64,000 nt of DNA from Serpentinicella alkaliphila (lineage in GTDB: Bacteria > Bacillota > Clostridia > Peptostreptococcales > Natronincolaceae), in assembly GCF_018141405.1 (NCBI RefSeq), contig NZ_CP058648.1, positions 2,940,502-3,004,501 of the forward strand, written 5' to 3'. Under the pieces are notes generated by a model. That model did not search any database, was not told the DNA's origin, and saw only the letters and a program-made list of their open reading frames with translations. This document shows, in pieces, positions 46,237 through 54,754 of the stretch. The stretch's first letter is position 1. Each line of letters starts with the position of its first letter. The translations under genes and the position numbers were made by a program.

Positions 46237-47859
46237 CTATTCTGCAATAAACCATTCTTCAACTTTATAAAATATGTTATATGGTGTAGGTCTTATATTT
46301 CCATGCACTTTATTTCTAATTAAAACTGAAGAGTCTTTAAAGAATAATGTTACATATGGAAGTTCTTCAAGTAAATAGCCCTGTAATTCATTATAGGCTT
46401 CTAATTTTTGTATTCTATTACGGGCACTATTTGTATTTTGAAGAATTTCATCCATTACCTCATTGCTATAATAAATAAAGTTTGTATTACCTACTTGGGA
46501 TGAGTGAAAGGCAAAGGTTAAATCTGGTATATATGATAATTCCCATCCTCCTAAAATTAAATCGTAATTACCTGCTTTAGCATCATTTTGATACTTATCC
46601 CAATCTGCAATAACTAGTTCTAGTTCAATTCCTATTTTTCTAAGCTCATCTCTTATAAAATAAGCTTTCTTCTCTCTCAAAGTATTATCATTGTTTAATA
46701 GTAACTTAAATTTCAATGGTGTACCATCTTCATTTATACGTATATTAGATTGATTAACTGTACTGAACGTACTTTGTTCAAGTAATTGTATAGCTGAATT
46801 TAAATCATTACCAATTTGTATACTTCCTTCATCGTATAGCCATGATGTAGGGTTAATAGGTAAGTCTGCCACTGTTCCGTGATCTAAATAAACATCTTTA
46901 ACAAGCCTATGTCTGTCTATACCATAAGCAATCGCCCTTCTTACATTATTATCACGTAAAAGGAAATTCTTAAAATTGAACCCTATAAACTCAAAGTGGT
47001 TTGAGATATATTCGAATAAATTAACACTACTATCGTCTAGATATTTTGCCCAATCAAGAGAATTTGGCTGAGCTATATCTACATCTTTATTTTCAAATAA
47101 AGATAATTGTGCTTCTTGATCTGGAACAATTAAAACATTTATAGCCTCTATATACGGTTTAGATCTCCAATATTGCACATTTCTCCTTAACTCAATAACT
47201 CTAGTACTGTCATAATTGTTTAATTTAAATGGACCAGTACCAATCATTTCAAAACTATTACTTTGCATATTCTCAAGATTAGCCTTTGTAAAGTAATGTG
47301 CTGGTAAAATTGGAAAAGTTAGTACTTCTAAAATATTAGAATATGGTTTTGAAAATGTAACTCTAATAGTGTTTGAATCAATCTCTTTTACTTCTGATAA
47401 GTGTTGTAAATTCGTTGTATATATAGTCCTACCTTTTACTTCTTTTATATTACCCTTAATAAGATTTATTGTAAAAATAACATCTTGGGAAGTAAATGGG
47501 GTACCATCATGCCATTTAACTCCTTCCCTTAGTTTAATATCAATACTTTGTCCATCAGGTGCAACAACCCAACTCCTAGCTAACAATGGCTCAATATCAA
47601 GATTTTCAGTAAAAGTTACTAAACTTTCATAAATTAAGTGATGCATTTGAAATACACTATAGTTTTGATTGTATAGCGGATTTAAAGTATTAAATCTAGT
47701 AACTGAAAGATTTAATGACCCTCCCTCAACTGGTTCTATGGTCGTAACAATGTCATCATTTTCTTGCTGGCTATCATCAATTTTTTCTCTAGTACACCCA
47801 ACTAAAAGCAGTACGAAGCATAATACCAAAGATAAGATTGAAATACTTACCCTTTTCAT
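46237..47859 (-). CDS. ABC transporter substrate-binding lipoprotein, peptide type (family 5)
   Basis: A 540-residue solute-binding protein with a lipoprotein signal (LVLCFVLLLVGC, lipid-modified Cys22) and the SBP_bac_5 domain (ARSWVVAPDGQSIDIKLREG; VKWHDGTPFTSQDVIFTINL; FNFKNFLLRDNNVRRAIAYG). It should bind oligopeptides or nickel-type ligands outside the membrane. No permease or ATPase genes are adjacent, so it either uses a distant transporter or is a sensor. The gene lies between a lytic transglycosylase and the tRNA pair, hinting at recycling of cell-wall peptides, but that is a guess. GGGGGG ribosome site. Confidence 0.9.
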   Translation of the reverse strand: MKRVSISILSLVLCFVLLLVGCTREKIDDSQQENDDIVTTIEPVEGGSLNLSVTRFNTLNPLYNQNYSVFQMHHLIYESLVTFTENLDIEPLLARSWVVAPDGQSIDIKLREGVKWHDGTPFTSQDVIFTINLIKGNIKEVKGRTIYTTNLQHLSEVKEIDSNTIRVTFSKPYSNILEVLTFPILPAHYFTKANLENMQSNSFEMIGTGPFKLNNYDSTRVIELRRNVQYWRSKPYIEAINVLIVPDQEAQLSLFENKDVDIAQPNSLDWAKYLDDSSVNLFEYISNHFEFIGFNFKNFLLRDNNVRRAIAYGIDRHRLVKDVYLDHGTVADLPINPTSWLYDEGSIQIGNDLNSAIQLLEQSTFSTVNQSNIRINEDGTPLKFKLLLNNDNTLREKKAYFIRDELRKIGIELELVIADWDKYQNDAKAGNYDLILGGWELSYIPDLTFAFHSSQVGNTNFIYYSNEVMDEILQNTNSARNRIQKLEAYNELQGYLLEELPYVTLFFKDSSVLIRNKVHGNIRPTPYNIFYKVEEWFIAE

Positions 47860-47870
47860 TAGATGCCCCC

Positions 47871-48446
47871 CTATTCATATATTCTTTTGTATCTTTCATA
47901 ATCTCTTAAAACTCTTTGTTGATAAATTCTAGTCTCACCGAAAGGAATATTATCTAAGTTCTTTCCGTCAGCACTATACTCCGGATTACTTAACCATCTT
48001 GAAACATTACCATTCCCTGCATTATACGCTGCAACTACCAATTCAAAATTGCTTGCAAATTGATTATTCAATATACTCAAGTACCAACAACCAATCTGTA
48101 TATTAAGCTCAGGATCAAAGAGCATATCTTGGGAATAGCTCTCTATAGGTAGCTTTTCTGATGCCCATTGACCTGTAATTGGTGCTATTTGCATTAACCC
48201 CCTAGCATCCTTTCTAGATACTGCCTCAGGATTAAATTTACTCTCGTTTTTTATAATTGATAATACTAAATAAGGATCAATGTTATAAACCTCTGCGTAT
48301 TTTTCAACTATATCTATATAGTGTGTAGGATATATAGCTTTAACTATCCAACTAAAACTATGAAATGCTACAATAACTATTGATAAGATTAATATAAGAG
48401 AAAATATAATTAACCTTAACCAACTAAACCTGCGCCTTTTTCTCAT
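47871..48446 (-). CDS. Membrane-anchored lytic transglycosylase (SLT domain)
   Basis: About 191 residues: N-terminal membrane helix (LIIFSLILILSIVIVAF) and a soluble lytic transglycosylase domain with the catalytic glutamate in IIKNESKFNPEAVS, then DARGLMQIAPITGQW and VVAAYNAGNGNVSRWL. It cleaves glycan strands to anhydromuropeptides outside the membrane. A TTG start two codons upstream is possible; the ATG is better spaced from GAGGTGAT. Close to coaE upstream and the peptide-binding lipoprotein downstream (11 bases). Confidence 0.93.
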   Translation of the reverse strand: MRKRRRFSWLRLIIFSLILILSIVIVAFHSFSWIVKAIYPTHYIDIVEKYAEVYNIDPYLVLSIIKNESKFNPEAVSRKDARGLMQIAPITGQWASEKLPIESYSQDMLFDPELNIQIGCWYLSILNNQFASNFELVVAAYNAGNGNVSRWLSNPEYSADGKNLDNIPFGETRIYQQRVLRDYERYKRIYE

Positions 48447-48461
48447 AACCAACAGATCACC

Positions 48462-49067
48462 TCAAATCCTACTATCCCTAAGGTCTAGCCAATGCTCTAG
48501 TACTTGTTTTTTCAAATCTTCTAATGTTCCTGAATTACATATGATTCTGTTTGCTAATTTTAATTTTTCCTCATTAGATAGTTGTACACTGATGCGCTTA
48601 TTTGCATCTTCTATTGTAATATTATCTCTATTCATTAATCGAATTCGCTGAATCTCTAAAGGGACATAAACTATCCATAATTCGTCAACTAGCTTGTGTA
48701 GATTTAATTCAACCATAAGTGCTGCATCTAAAATTATAACAGAGTTTTTTGAATGGTGCTTATGCCAATTTATTTCATTTTTTATTTGTTCATTTATTTT
48801 GGGATGAGTAATAGCATTTAATTTTTCTAAAGCATCCTTATTAGAAAATACTATTTCTCCAAGCTTCTTCCTATTTAGTTCACCATTTGCTTGTAAAACT
48901 ATAATACCAAATTCATCTACAATCTCTTTTAAAGCAGGTTTCCCTCTTTCTACAATATCCCTAGCAACTTTGTCTGCATCAATTATTATTGCGCCTAATT
49001 CATCTAAATAATTTGATACAGTACTTTTTCCGCTTGCTATTCCGCCTGTTAAACCGATTATTTTCAT
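48462..49067 (-). CDS. coaE: Dephospho-CoA kinase
   Basis: A 201-residue CoaE with P-loop GLTGGIASGKSTVSNYL, the conserved DADKVARDIVERGKPAL and VYVPLEIQRIRLMNRD. It performs the last step of coenzyme A synthesis. GGAGTAAT ribosome site. The polA-coaE pair is common in Firmicutes; it begins 13 bases after polA. Confidence 0.96.
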   Translation of the reverse strand: MKIIGLTGGIASGKSTVSNYLDELGAIIIDADKVARDIVERGKPALKEIVDEFGIIVLQANGELNRKKLGEIVFSNKDALEKLNAITHPKINEQIKNEINWHKHHSKNSVIILDAALMVELNLHKLVDELWIVYVPLEIQRIRLMNRDNITIEDANKRISVQLSNEEKLKLANRIICNSGTLEDLKKQVLEHWLDLRDSRI

Positions 49068-49080
49068 TCTTAATTACTCC

Positions 49081-51771
49081 TTACTTAGCATCATACCAAT
49101 TTTGTGCTATAGATAAATCAACCTTTAACTCTACATCTAATTTAACAGCCTCTTCCATAGACTCCTTTAAAATTGCTGAAGCTTTTTCTACTTCCTCAAT
49201 AGGACTTTCAACAATTAGCTCATCATGTACTTGCAATATAAGTTTAGATTTCAAATTCTGTTCCTTTAGCTTTCTATACACATTAATCATAGCAATTTTA
49301 ATAATATCAGCTGCGCTACCTTGGATTGGTGAATTCATCGCAACCCTTTCTCCAAAAGACCTAATATTAAAATTTTTCGATTGTACCTCTGGTAAATAAC
49401 GTCTTCTATTCAATATAGTTACTACATATCCATTGTTTTTTGCCATTTCTATTGAATCATTCATGTATTTTTTAACATATTCATATCTTTCTAAGTAATT
49501 GTCTATATATTGTTTAGCTTTTTGTCTTGATATATTTAAATTCTCAGATAAGCCAAAATCACTAATACCATATACAATACCGAAATTCACTGCTTTTGCA
49601 TCACTTCTCATAGATGAAGTAACATCCTCTATAGGAACATTAAATATTTCTGAGGCTGTTCTTGTATGTATATCTTGATTAAGTCTAAATGCTTCAATTA
49701 AATTATTGTCTCCAGATATATGTGCCAAGACCCTTAACTCAATTTGAGAATAGTCCGCATCGATAAGCTGATTATTACCTTCTGCTACAAATACTTTTCT
49801 AAGACGTCTTCCCATCTCTAACCTAACTGGAATATTCTGAAGATTTGGTTCTGTACTAGAAATTCGACCTGTAGCTGTTACAGTCTGATTAAAATTCGAA
49901 TGTACCCTGTTAGTCACTGGATTAATTATATTCAGCAAACCATCAACATATGTTGTTTTTACCTTATTAATTTGTCTATATTCAAGTATCTTTCCTATAA
50001 TTTCATGCTGATCATATAGTTTTTCTAAAACCTCTACATTAGTTGAGTATCCCGTTTTTGTTTTTTTAATAACAGGAAGTCCTAATTTATTAAACAATAT
50101 TTCTCCTAACTGTTTCGGTGAATTAATATTAAACTGTTCTCCAGCTAATTTATATATTTCATCCGTAAGCATAAATAAACTTTTATTATATTCCTCCTGA
50201 AAATCTAAAAGCATTTGTTTATCAACTTTAATTCCGACTAACTCCATAGAAGCTAGCACTTCAATTAATGGCAATTCTACATTGTAATAGAGTGACTCCA
50301 TCTCCATATCCTTTAAATTATGTTCTATATAGCTTTGAAGAAGTAATATTGTATTTACTTGTTTACAAAGATATTCCTTAAAATCTTCTGAAGCTAATTC
50401 AACGATTTTGGTTTTAGATTTTCCTTTGCCTAATAGTTCCTCTTCATCCATTAGATTTTCTCCAAAGTATTTTGCTGCTAACTCCTTTAACCCATAGCTT
50501 GACCTAGATGGGTCTAATAAATATTCTGCAACCATTATATCAAAGGCAACACCACTTAAGTGTATATTATGTTTACTAAAATGTATTATTTCTTTTTTAA
50601 TATCATGGCTTATTATTTTAATTTCGTCGTTTTCTAATACCTCTTTCAATCCAGCAAAAATATACTCTGACTCTTCATCACTTTTATTTCTTAGATCAAT
50701 AAAAAATTGTTCTTCAGCAGTTAGACTAATAGCTATAGCTAAAATTTTGTCTTTAATCACATTGTTTTCCTCTGTAATTGACAGTATTGACATCTTCTTG
50801 TTTTCTAGTATTTTATTAACTAAAATATCGATATCCTCTCTGTTATCAATTAAGAGACTTAAACTATTTTTTTCTTGTACTAACTCTTCATCTTTTTTTG
50901 TAGCGAAGAGACTTACCTTATTTAAAAGGCTCGTGAACTCGTATTCACTAAAAGTTTTAGTGACCCTATGTATATCGCTAGACCCTCTTTTTAATTCGTC
51001 TATATTTAGCTCAATTGGGACTTGAGTAACGATTGTTCCTAGTCGTTTACTTAAAACTGCTTGTGCCATATTGTTCTCAATCTTTTCTCTTAATTTTACT
51101 CCATCAACTTTATCTATATTATTAATTAAATTTTCTATGGAACCAAACTCTCTAATTAGCTTAAGGGCTGTTTTTTCTCCAACACCCGGCACTCCTGGTA
51201 TATTGTCTGATTTATCCCCCATAAGTCCCTTAAGATCAATTAATTGATTAGGAATTAATTCGTATTCTTCTTTAATTCTACTTTCATCATAAATCTCAAG
51301 TGATGAAATTCCTTTCTTAGTAATTAATACTTTTATTTTGTCACTAGCAAGCTGTAGAGCATCCTTATCGCCTGTTACAATAAGGACCTCCATGCCTAAG
51401 CCCTCCGATTCTTTCGCAACTGTTCCTATTAAATCATCAGCTTCAAAGCCATCTAGCTCTAATCTATGTATATTTAAAATATCAAGAACATCCTTTAGGG
51501 GCTCCATTTGCTCAGATAGCTCCATAGGCATTTTTTTCCTTCCAGCTTTGTATTGATCATACTCAACGTGTCTGAAGGTAGGTTTCTTTTTATCAAAGGT
51601 TACACTTATATATTCTGGTTTGTAATCCTCCAGTACCCTAATTAGCATTGTTAAAAAACCATATATGGCATTTGTGTGCTTCCCCTCCTTTGTAGTTAGA
51701 GGAGGAAGTGCATAAAAAGCTCTATTTATTAAACTATTCCCATCTATAATTACTATACGGTCTTTAATCAT
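49081..51771 (-). CDS. polA: DNA polymerase I
   Basis: An 896-residue Pol I. The N-terminal 5'-3' exonuclease/flap domain is present (IIDGNSLINRAFYALPPLT; FEADDLIGTVA; GLMGDKSDNIPGVPGVGEKT). The middle 3'-5' exonuclease region lacks the DxE metal motif (ILSITEENN at that place), so proofreading is probably lost, as in Bacillus and Taq enzymes. The polymerase domain is intact (DYSQIELRVLAHIS; RSDAKAVNFGIVYGIS; LQVHDELIVE). It fills gaps in repair and removes RNA primers. First gene of polA-coaE-transglycosylase-binding protein. Confidence 0.97.
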   Translation of the reverse strand: MIKDRIVIIDGNSLINRAFYALPPLTTKEGKHTNAIYGFLTMLIRVLEDYKPEYISVTFDKKKPTFRHVEYDQYKAGRKKMPMELSEQMEPLKDVLDILNIHRLELDGFEADDLIGTVAKESEGLGMEVLIVTGDKDALQLASDKIKVLITKKGISSLEIYDESRIKEEYELIPNQLIDLKGLMGDKSDNIPGVPGVGEKTALKLIREFGSIENLINNIDKVDGVKLREKIENNMAQAVLSKRLGTIVTQVPIELNIDELKRGSSDIHRVTKTFSEYEFTSLLNKVSLFATKKDEELVQEKNSLSLLIDNREDIDILVNKILENKKMSILSITEENNVIKDKILAIAISLTAEEQFFIDLRNKSDEESEYIFAGLKEVLENDEIKIISHDIKKEIIHFSKHNIHLSGVAFDIMVAEYLLDPSRSSYGLKELAAKYFGENLMDEEELLGKGKSKTKIVELASEDFKEYLCKQVNTILLLQSYIEHNLKDMEMESLYYNVELPLIEVLASMELVGIKVDKQMLLDFQEEYNKSLFMLTDEIYKLAGEQFNINSPKQLGEILFNKLGLPVIKKTKTGYSTNVEVLEKLYDQHEIIGKILEYRQINKVKTTYVDGLLNIINPVTNRVHSNFNQTVTATGRISSTEPNLQNIPVRLEMGRRLRKVFVAEGNNQLIDADYSQIELRVLAHISGDNNLIEAFRLNQDIHTRTASEIFNVPIEDVTSSMRSDAKAVNFGIVYGISDFGLSENLNISRQKAKQYIDNYLERYEYVKKYMNDSIEMAKNNGYVVTILNRRRYLPEVQSKNFNIRSFGERVAMNSPIQGSAADIIKIAMINVYRKLKEQNLKSKLILQVHDELIVESPIEEVEKASAILKESMEEAVKLDVELKVDLSIAQNWYDAK

Positions 51772-51803
51772 TAATATTCTCCCTTCAAATATATACTGTA
51801 TCT

Positions 51804-51832
51804 ATTTTAGCACGACTTGATTAATTAGTAAA
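51804..51832 (-). promoter_or_regulatory. Likely sigma-A promoter of polA
   Basis: TTTACT, 17 bases, TAAAAT with an extended TG motif before the -10 box, about 33 bases before the polA start codon. Confidence 0.6.
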
Positions 51833-51890
51833 TTAAGGGTCTAATATAGTATTAGCTAATTACAAAATACTACTTACTATTTGACAAAAT

Positions 51891-51928
51891 AATACCCTTT
51901 GAGATTAAGTAGCTACTCAAAGGGTATT
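51891..51928 (-). terminator. Terminator after the DUF4349 gene
   Basis: AATACCCTTTGAG / CTCAAAGGGTATT, 13-base perfect arms, with a central GTAGCTAC palindrome. Confidence 0.85.
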
Positions 51929-51943
51929 ATTTAATATTATCAA

Positions 51944-53200
51944 CTACATATTTGAACCATTTTTTCTTTTTTTAATAAAACTCCATAACGGTATTCCAAG
52001 CAAAGCTAATACTATTGCGATTGGCAGTATTGAAAATATACCAACAAATATCTTTTCACCAACTACAATTATTTTATTTAATGAATCGATAAAACTATTT
52101 TTAGCCTTTGATACAATTCCTGTGCTCATGTGTTGTAGTTGTACTTGGTCTGGTTTTACCTGTCTAATATATAGATTTATAGTTGATAGAGAAACTAAAT
52201 TATCATAATTACTTAGGTTTGAATCTATCTGATGTATTTGACCTCTTATTCTAGATAACTCGTTTTCTATCCTTAGTATATCTTCTACCTTATCAGCTTT
52301 CTTTAATACTTCTCTTAGTCTTTCCTCTTGAATTTTTAAATTAAACTTATCACTTTCCATATCAATATAACTTCTAGTTATATCTTGACCGTTAATTTGT
52401 TCATCAGTAACTGTTCCTAAACCTTTTATACTCTCAAAAGTCTCTAGAAACAGTTGACTTGGTATTCGTATCACTATTTGTGCACTCTTTAATGTCTCCT
52501 CAGGTTTATTTCTATTTAAGGTATAGTTAAAGATCTCTGAGCTCTGGATAAATCCGTTTTTACTTTCTATATCTTTAATAATGCTATTATATATGTCATC
52601 AAAGGTTTCAACCTCTATAGACATTCTACCATTTCGAATAATTTTTCTCTCAATGCTCATTTCTTCAGGAATTAAGCTTGATCTTACCGGCTCCTCACTA
52701 TCACTTAAAACAGAAAATTCGTTATTACTTAAATCCATATCTTGAGTAGTGTTTGGAGGTAGAGCTCTGTTGTAAGAAGTAATTTTCAAGGACTCTTCCC
52801 CATTCGTACCATATCTACCACTGTCCTCAGATGCCAGTTCCATATTAGATTTGTTCTGAGCATTTTTGGGACTACCCAAATTACCTATCATTTGAACTGA
52901 AACTACAGCAACCAATAACATAGCCGCAATCCCTAGTAACGGCTTTCTATAAGTCCCTAGTCCCCTGACAATACTTTTTTGTTCTTTTACTAATTTCTTA
53001 TTTAATTGCTCATTGAAGTTTATAGGTGGGTCTATTAAATCTATTTCATTTAGACTTTCTATCATCATTTTAAAGTTTTGAAAATACATATTGCATTCAT
53101 CACATTGTAACAAATGATTATGAAATTCTATGTTTTCTTGTTCTTCTAGCATATTATCAATGTATTCAGATATTCTCAGTTTAATATCATTGCATTTCAT
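51944..53200 (-). CDS. Zinc-finger anti-sigma-like membrane protein with DUF4349 domain
   Basis: About 418 residues. The N-terminus is a zf-HC2 domain (HNHLLQCDEC: HxxxCxxC), typical of anti-sigma factors. A membrane helix follows (residues about 86-106), then an extracellular DUF4349 region with a coiled coil and a second helix near the C-terminus (IFSILPIAIVLALLGIPLW) ending in a basic tail. ATG at 53200 follows GAAAGGAGGG. The gene begins 14 bases after the ECF sigma gene, the standard sigma/anti-sigma order, so it probably binds that sigma factor and senses the envelope. The DUF4349 ligand is unknown. Confidence 0.87.
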   Translation of the reverse strand: MKCNDIKLRISEYIDNMLEEQENIEFHNHLLQCDECNMYFQNFKMMIESLNEIDLIDPPINFNEQLNKKLVKEQKSIVRGLGTYRKPLLGIAAMLLVAVVSVQMIGNLGSPKNAQNKSNMELASEDSGRYGTNGEESLKITSYNRALPPNTTQDMDLSNNEFSVLSDSEEPVRSSLIPEEMSIERKIIRNGRMSIEVETFDDIYNSIIKDIESKNGFIQSSEIFNYTLNRNKPEETLKSAQIVIRIPSQLFLETFESIKGLGTVTDEQINGQDITRSYIDMESDKFNLKIQEERLREVLKKADKVEDILRIENELSRIRGQIHQIDSNLSNYDNLVSLSTINLYIRQVKPDQVQLQHMSTGIVSKAKNSFIDSLNKIIVVGEKIFVGIFSILPIAIVLALLGIPLWSFIKKRKNGSNM

Positions 53201-53214
53201 TACGTTCCCTCCTT

Positions 53215-53784
53215 TCAACAAGTTGTTGATGCCACGTTTTGACTTAATATATTCTTTAATTGCCCTCGAGCTCGACTTATTCTAGATTTAACGGTACCTT
53301 CTGAACAGTTTAATATATTTGCAATTTCATCATATGAGAAACCCTGTATATCCCTTAATATTATTACTGTTCTATGTTCTTTACTTAGTTTATTAATTGA
53401 ATCGTGTATAACTCTTTTTATTTCTTTTTTCTCAAACAAATGTTCAGGTGTATTTATATTGTCAGGAACTTCTATTTTCATTTTATCTTCTTCCTTTTTG
53501 TCTAAGTAAACAACATCTGTCTTTCTATTTTTTCTCATATAGTCTATACTAGCATTAGTTACAATAGAATAAAGCCATGTTGAAAACTTGCTATCTCCTT
53601 TAAATTTACCAAGAGACTTGTATACCTTTACAAATGCCTCTTGAGTAACATCGTTTGCATCTTCTAAATTCCCCAACATTCTATAAGCTATATTAAATGC
53701 TTTTTTTTGATATGTCTCTATTAGCATTTCAAAGCTTTTTATATCTCCTGCTTGAGATTTTTGAATTAACAAATTCTCATCCAA
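53215..53784 (-). CDS. ECF-type RNA polymerase sigma factor
   Basis: About 189 residues with sigma region 2 (FNIAYRMLGNLEDANDVTQEAFVKVY split across the -10 recognition helix) and region 4 (LSKEHRTVIILRDIQGFSYD; CSEGTVKSRISRARGQLK). It belongs to the SigW/RpoE-like group. The frame opens at GTG 53802; the TTG at 53784, eight bases from GGGAG, is the better start. It is paired with a zinc-finger membrane protein, so it is probably released by envelope stress. Self-regulation is likely, but no target promoter was recognised. Confidence 0.92.
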   Translation of the reverse strand: MDENLLIQKSQAGDIKSFEMLIETYQKKAFNIAYRMLGNLEDANDVTQEAFVKVYKSLGKFKGDSKFSTWLYSIVTNASIDYMRKNRKTDVVYLDKKEEDKMKIEVPDNINTPEHLFEKKEIKRVIHDSINKLSKEHRTVIILRDIQGFSYDEIANILNCSEGTVKSRISRARGQLKNILSQNVASTTC

Positions 53785-53890
53785 ACTACCCACTCCCTTC
53801 ACCCACTCATTTATTATGACGTAACATATATTACATTAGTTCCCTTTTTGAAAACAGAACACCATTTATTTTAACATTTATTTTTAAAAA

Positions 53891-53919
53891 TTGACAACTG
53901 TATTTATTTGTGATATTAT
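53891..53919 (+). promoter_or_regulatory. Sigma-A promoter of tRNA-Leu(CAA)
   Basis: TTGACA, 17 bases, TATTAT, ending 18 bases before the tRNA. Confidence 0.88.
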
Positions 53920-53937
53920 TAATCAGTAACTCAATAT

Positions 53938-54024
53938 GCCGTGGTGGCGGAACTGGCAGACGCAGCAGACTCAAAATCTGCCGATGGCAACATCGTGGGG
54001 GTTCGATTCCCTTCCACGGCACCA
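53938..54024 (+). tRNA. tRNA-Leu (anticodon CAA)
   Basis: An 87-base class II tRNA with encoded CCA: acceptor GCCGTGG, D arm GGCGGAACTGGCAGACGC, anticodon arm GCAGA-CTCAAAA-TCTGC with anticodon CAA, long variable arm, T arm with GGTTCGATTCC. It has its own promoter and terminator. No integrase or repeated tRNA end was found beside it. Confidence 0.97.
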
Positions 54025-54062
54025 ACAAAAAAATACTTCCATGAAAAGGAAGTATTTTTTTG
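54025..54062 (+). terminator. Terminator of tRNA-Leu(CAA)
   Basis: AAATACTTCC / GGAAGTATTT stem followed by T run; may also stop the convergent 54070-54519 gene. Confidence 0.9.
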
Positions 54063-54069
54063 TTTTTGT

Positions 54070-54519
54070 TTAATTAATTTTTATTCTTTGGGGAATTATT
54101 AACATTAGATAATCAAATTGTTTATTAATTAATTTTTCTAATTGATACTCTACTAGAATTTTATTATAGTTACTACTATAGTTTTTATCAACTGATTCGA
54201 TTATTTTAATTAGACTTGCCTTAAACATAGATAAATTATCGTCATTTTCAAGGAGTACATCTTTTGGAAAATATTCACTTATGACGCTATTTTTAATTAA
54301 AAGAGTAACTATAAATGTTATTACAGGTATTCTGAAATATTTTATTAAATTTAAATCTAATTCATATTTTTTACATATAGAATAAAAGGAATCATCAAAT
54401 TGCCAAACCACACTATCTAATCTATTATTTAAAGATTTATTTAATAAGTTATATATCTTGGCTATAATTTCAGTCTGTTTTAATATCCTATAATTATCTA
54501 GTTCTATAATTTGTGCCAT
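54070..54519 (-). CDS. Unknown small protein
   Basis: A 149-residue protein I cannot assign. It is mostly helical, with one hydrophobic stretch (residues about 65-81, YFRIPVITFIVTLLIKN) that may be buried or membrane-associated, no signal peptide, and a basic C-terminus. A GGAGG ribosome site precedes the ATG, so it is likely a real gene. It stands between tRNA-Leu and a secreted-protein gene and is transcribed alone. Confidence 0.55.
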   Translation of the reverse strand: MAQIIELDNYRILKQTEIIAKIYNLLNKSLNNRLDSVVWQFDDSFYSICKKYELDLNLIKYFRIPVITFIVTLLIKNSVISEYFPKDVLLENDDNLSMFKASLIKIIESVDKNYSSNYNKILVEYQLEKLINKQFDYLMLIIPQRIKIN

Positions 54520-54683
54520 GTTTGAGCCTCCTTGCTTTTATTTTTTGCACTTTTGTCAATAATATGTGGCTCAATTTTGTGGAATACTAGAAGTAGATTT
54601 GTAATTATTTCATGTATTTAATATTGAATATATTTTATACTCATATTAACTCACTATCAGTCATTTAAAAATCATCTCAAAAA

Positions 54684-54724
54684 TAAAAAAAGTCCTTTAA
54701 CATTTACGTAAAGGACTTTTTTTC
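54684..54724 (-). terminator. Terminator after the secreted copper-amine-oxidase-like protein gene
   Basis: AAAAGTCCTTTA / TAAAGGACTTTT, 12-base perfect arms with long A and T flanks. Confidence 0.92.
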
Positions 54725-54754
54725 TAAAAAACTTCAATTTTTTATACTAAATTT

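Noticed and set aside
53938-54519. tRNA-Leu as an integration site for a mobile element
   Set aside because: No integrase gene and no direct repeat of the tRNA 3' end were seen; the following gene is a lone unknown.
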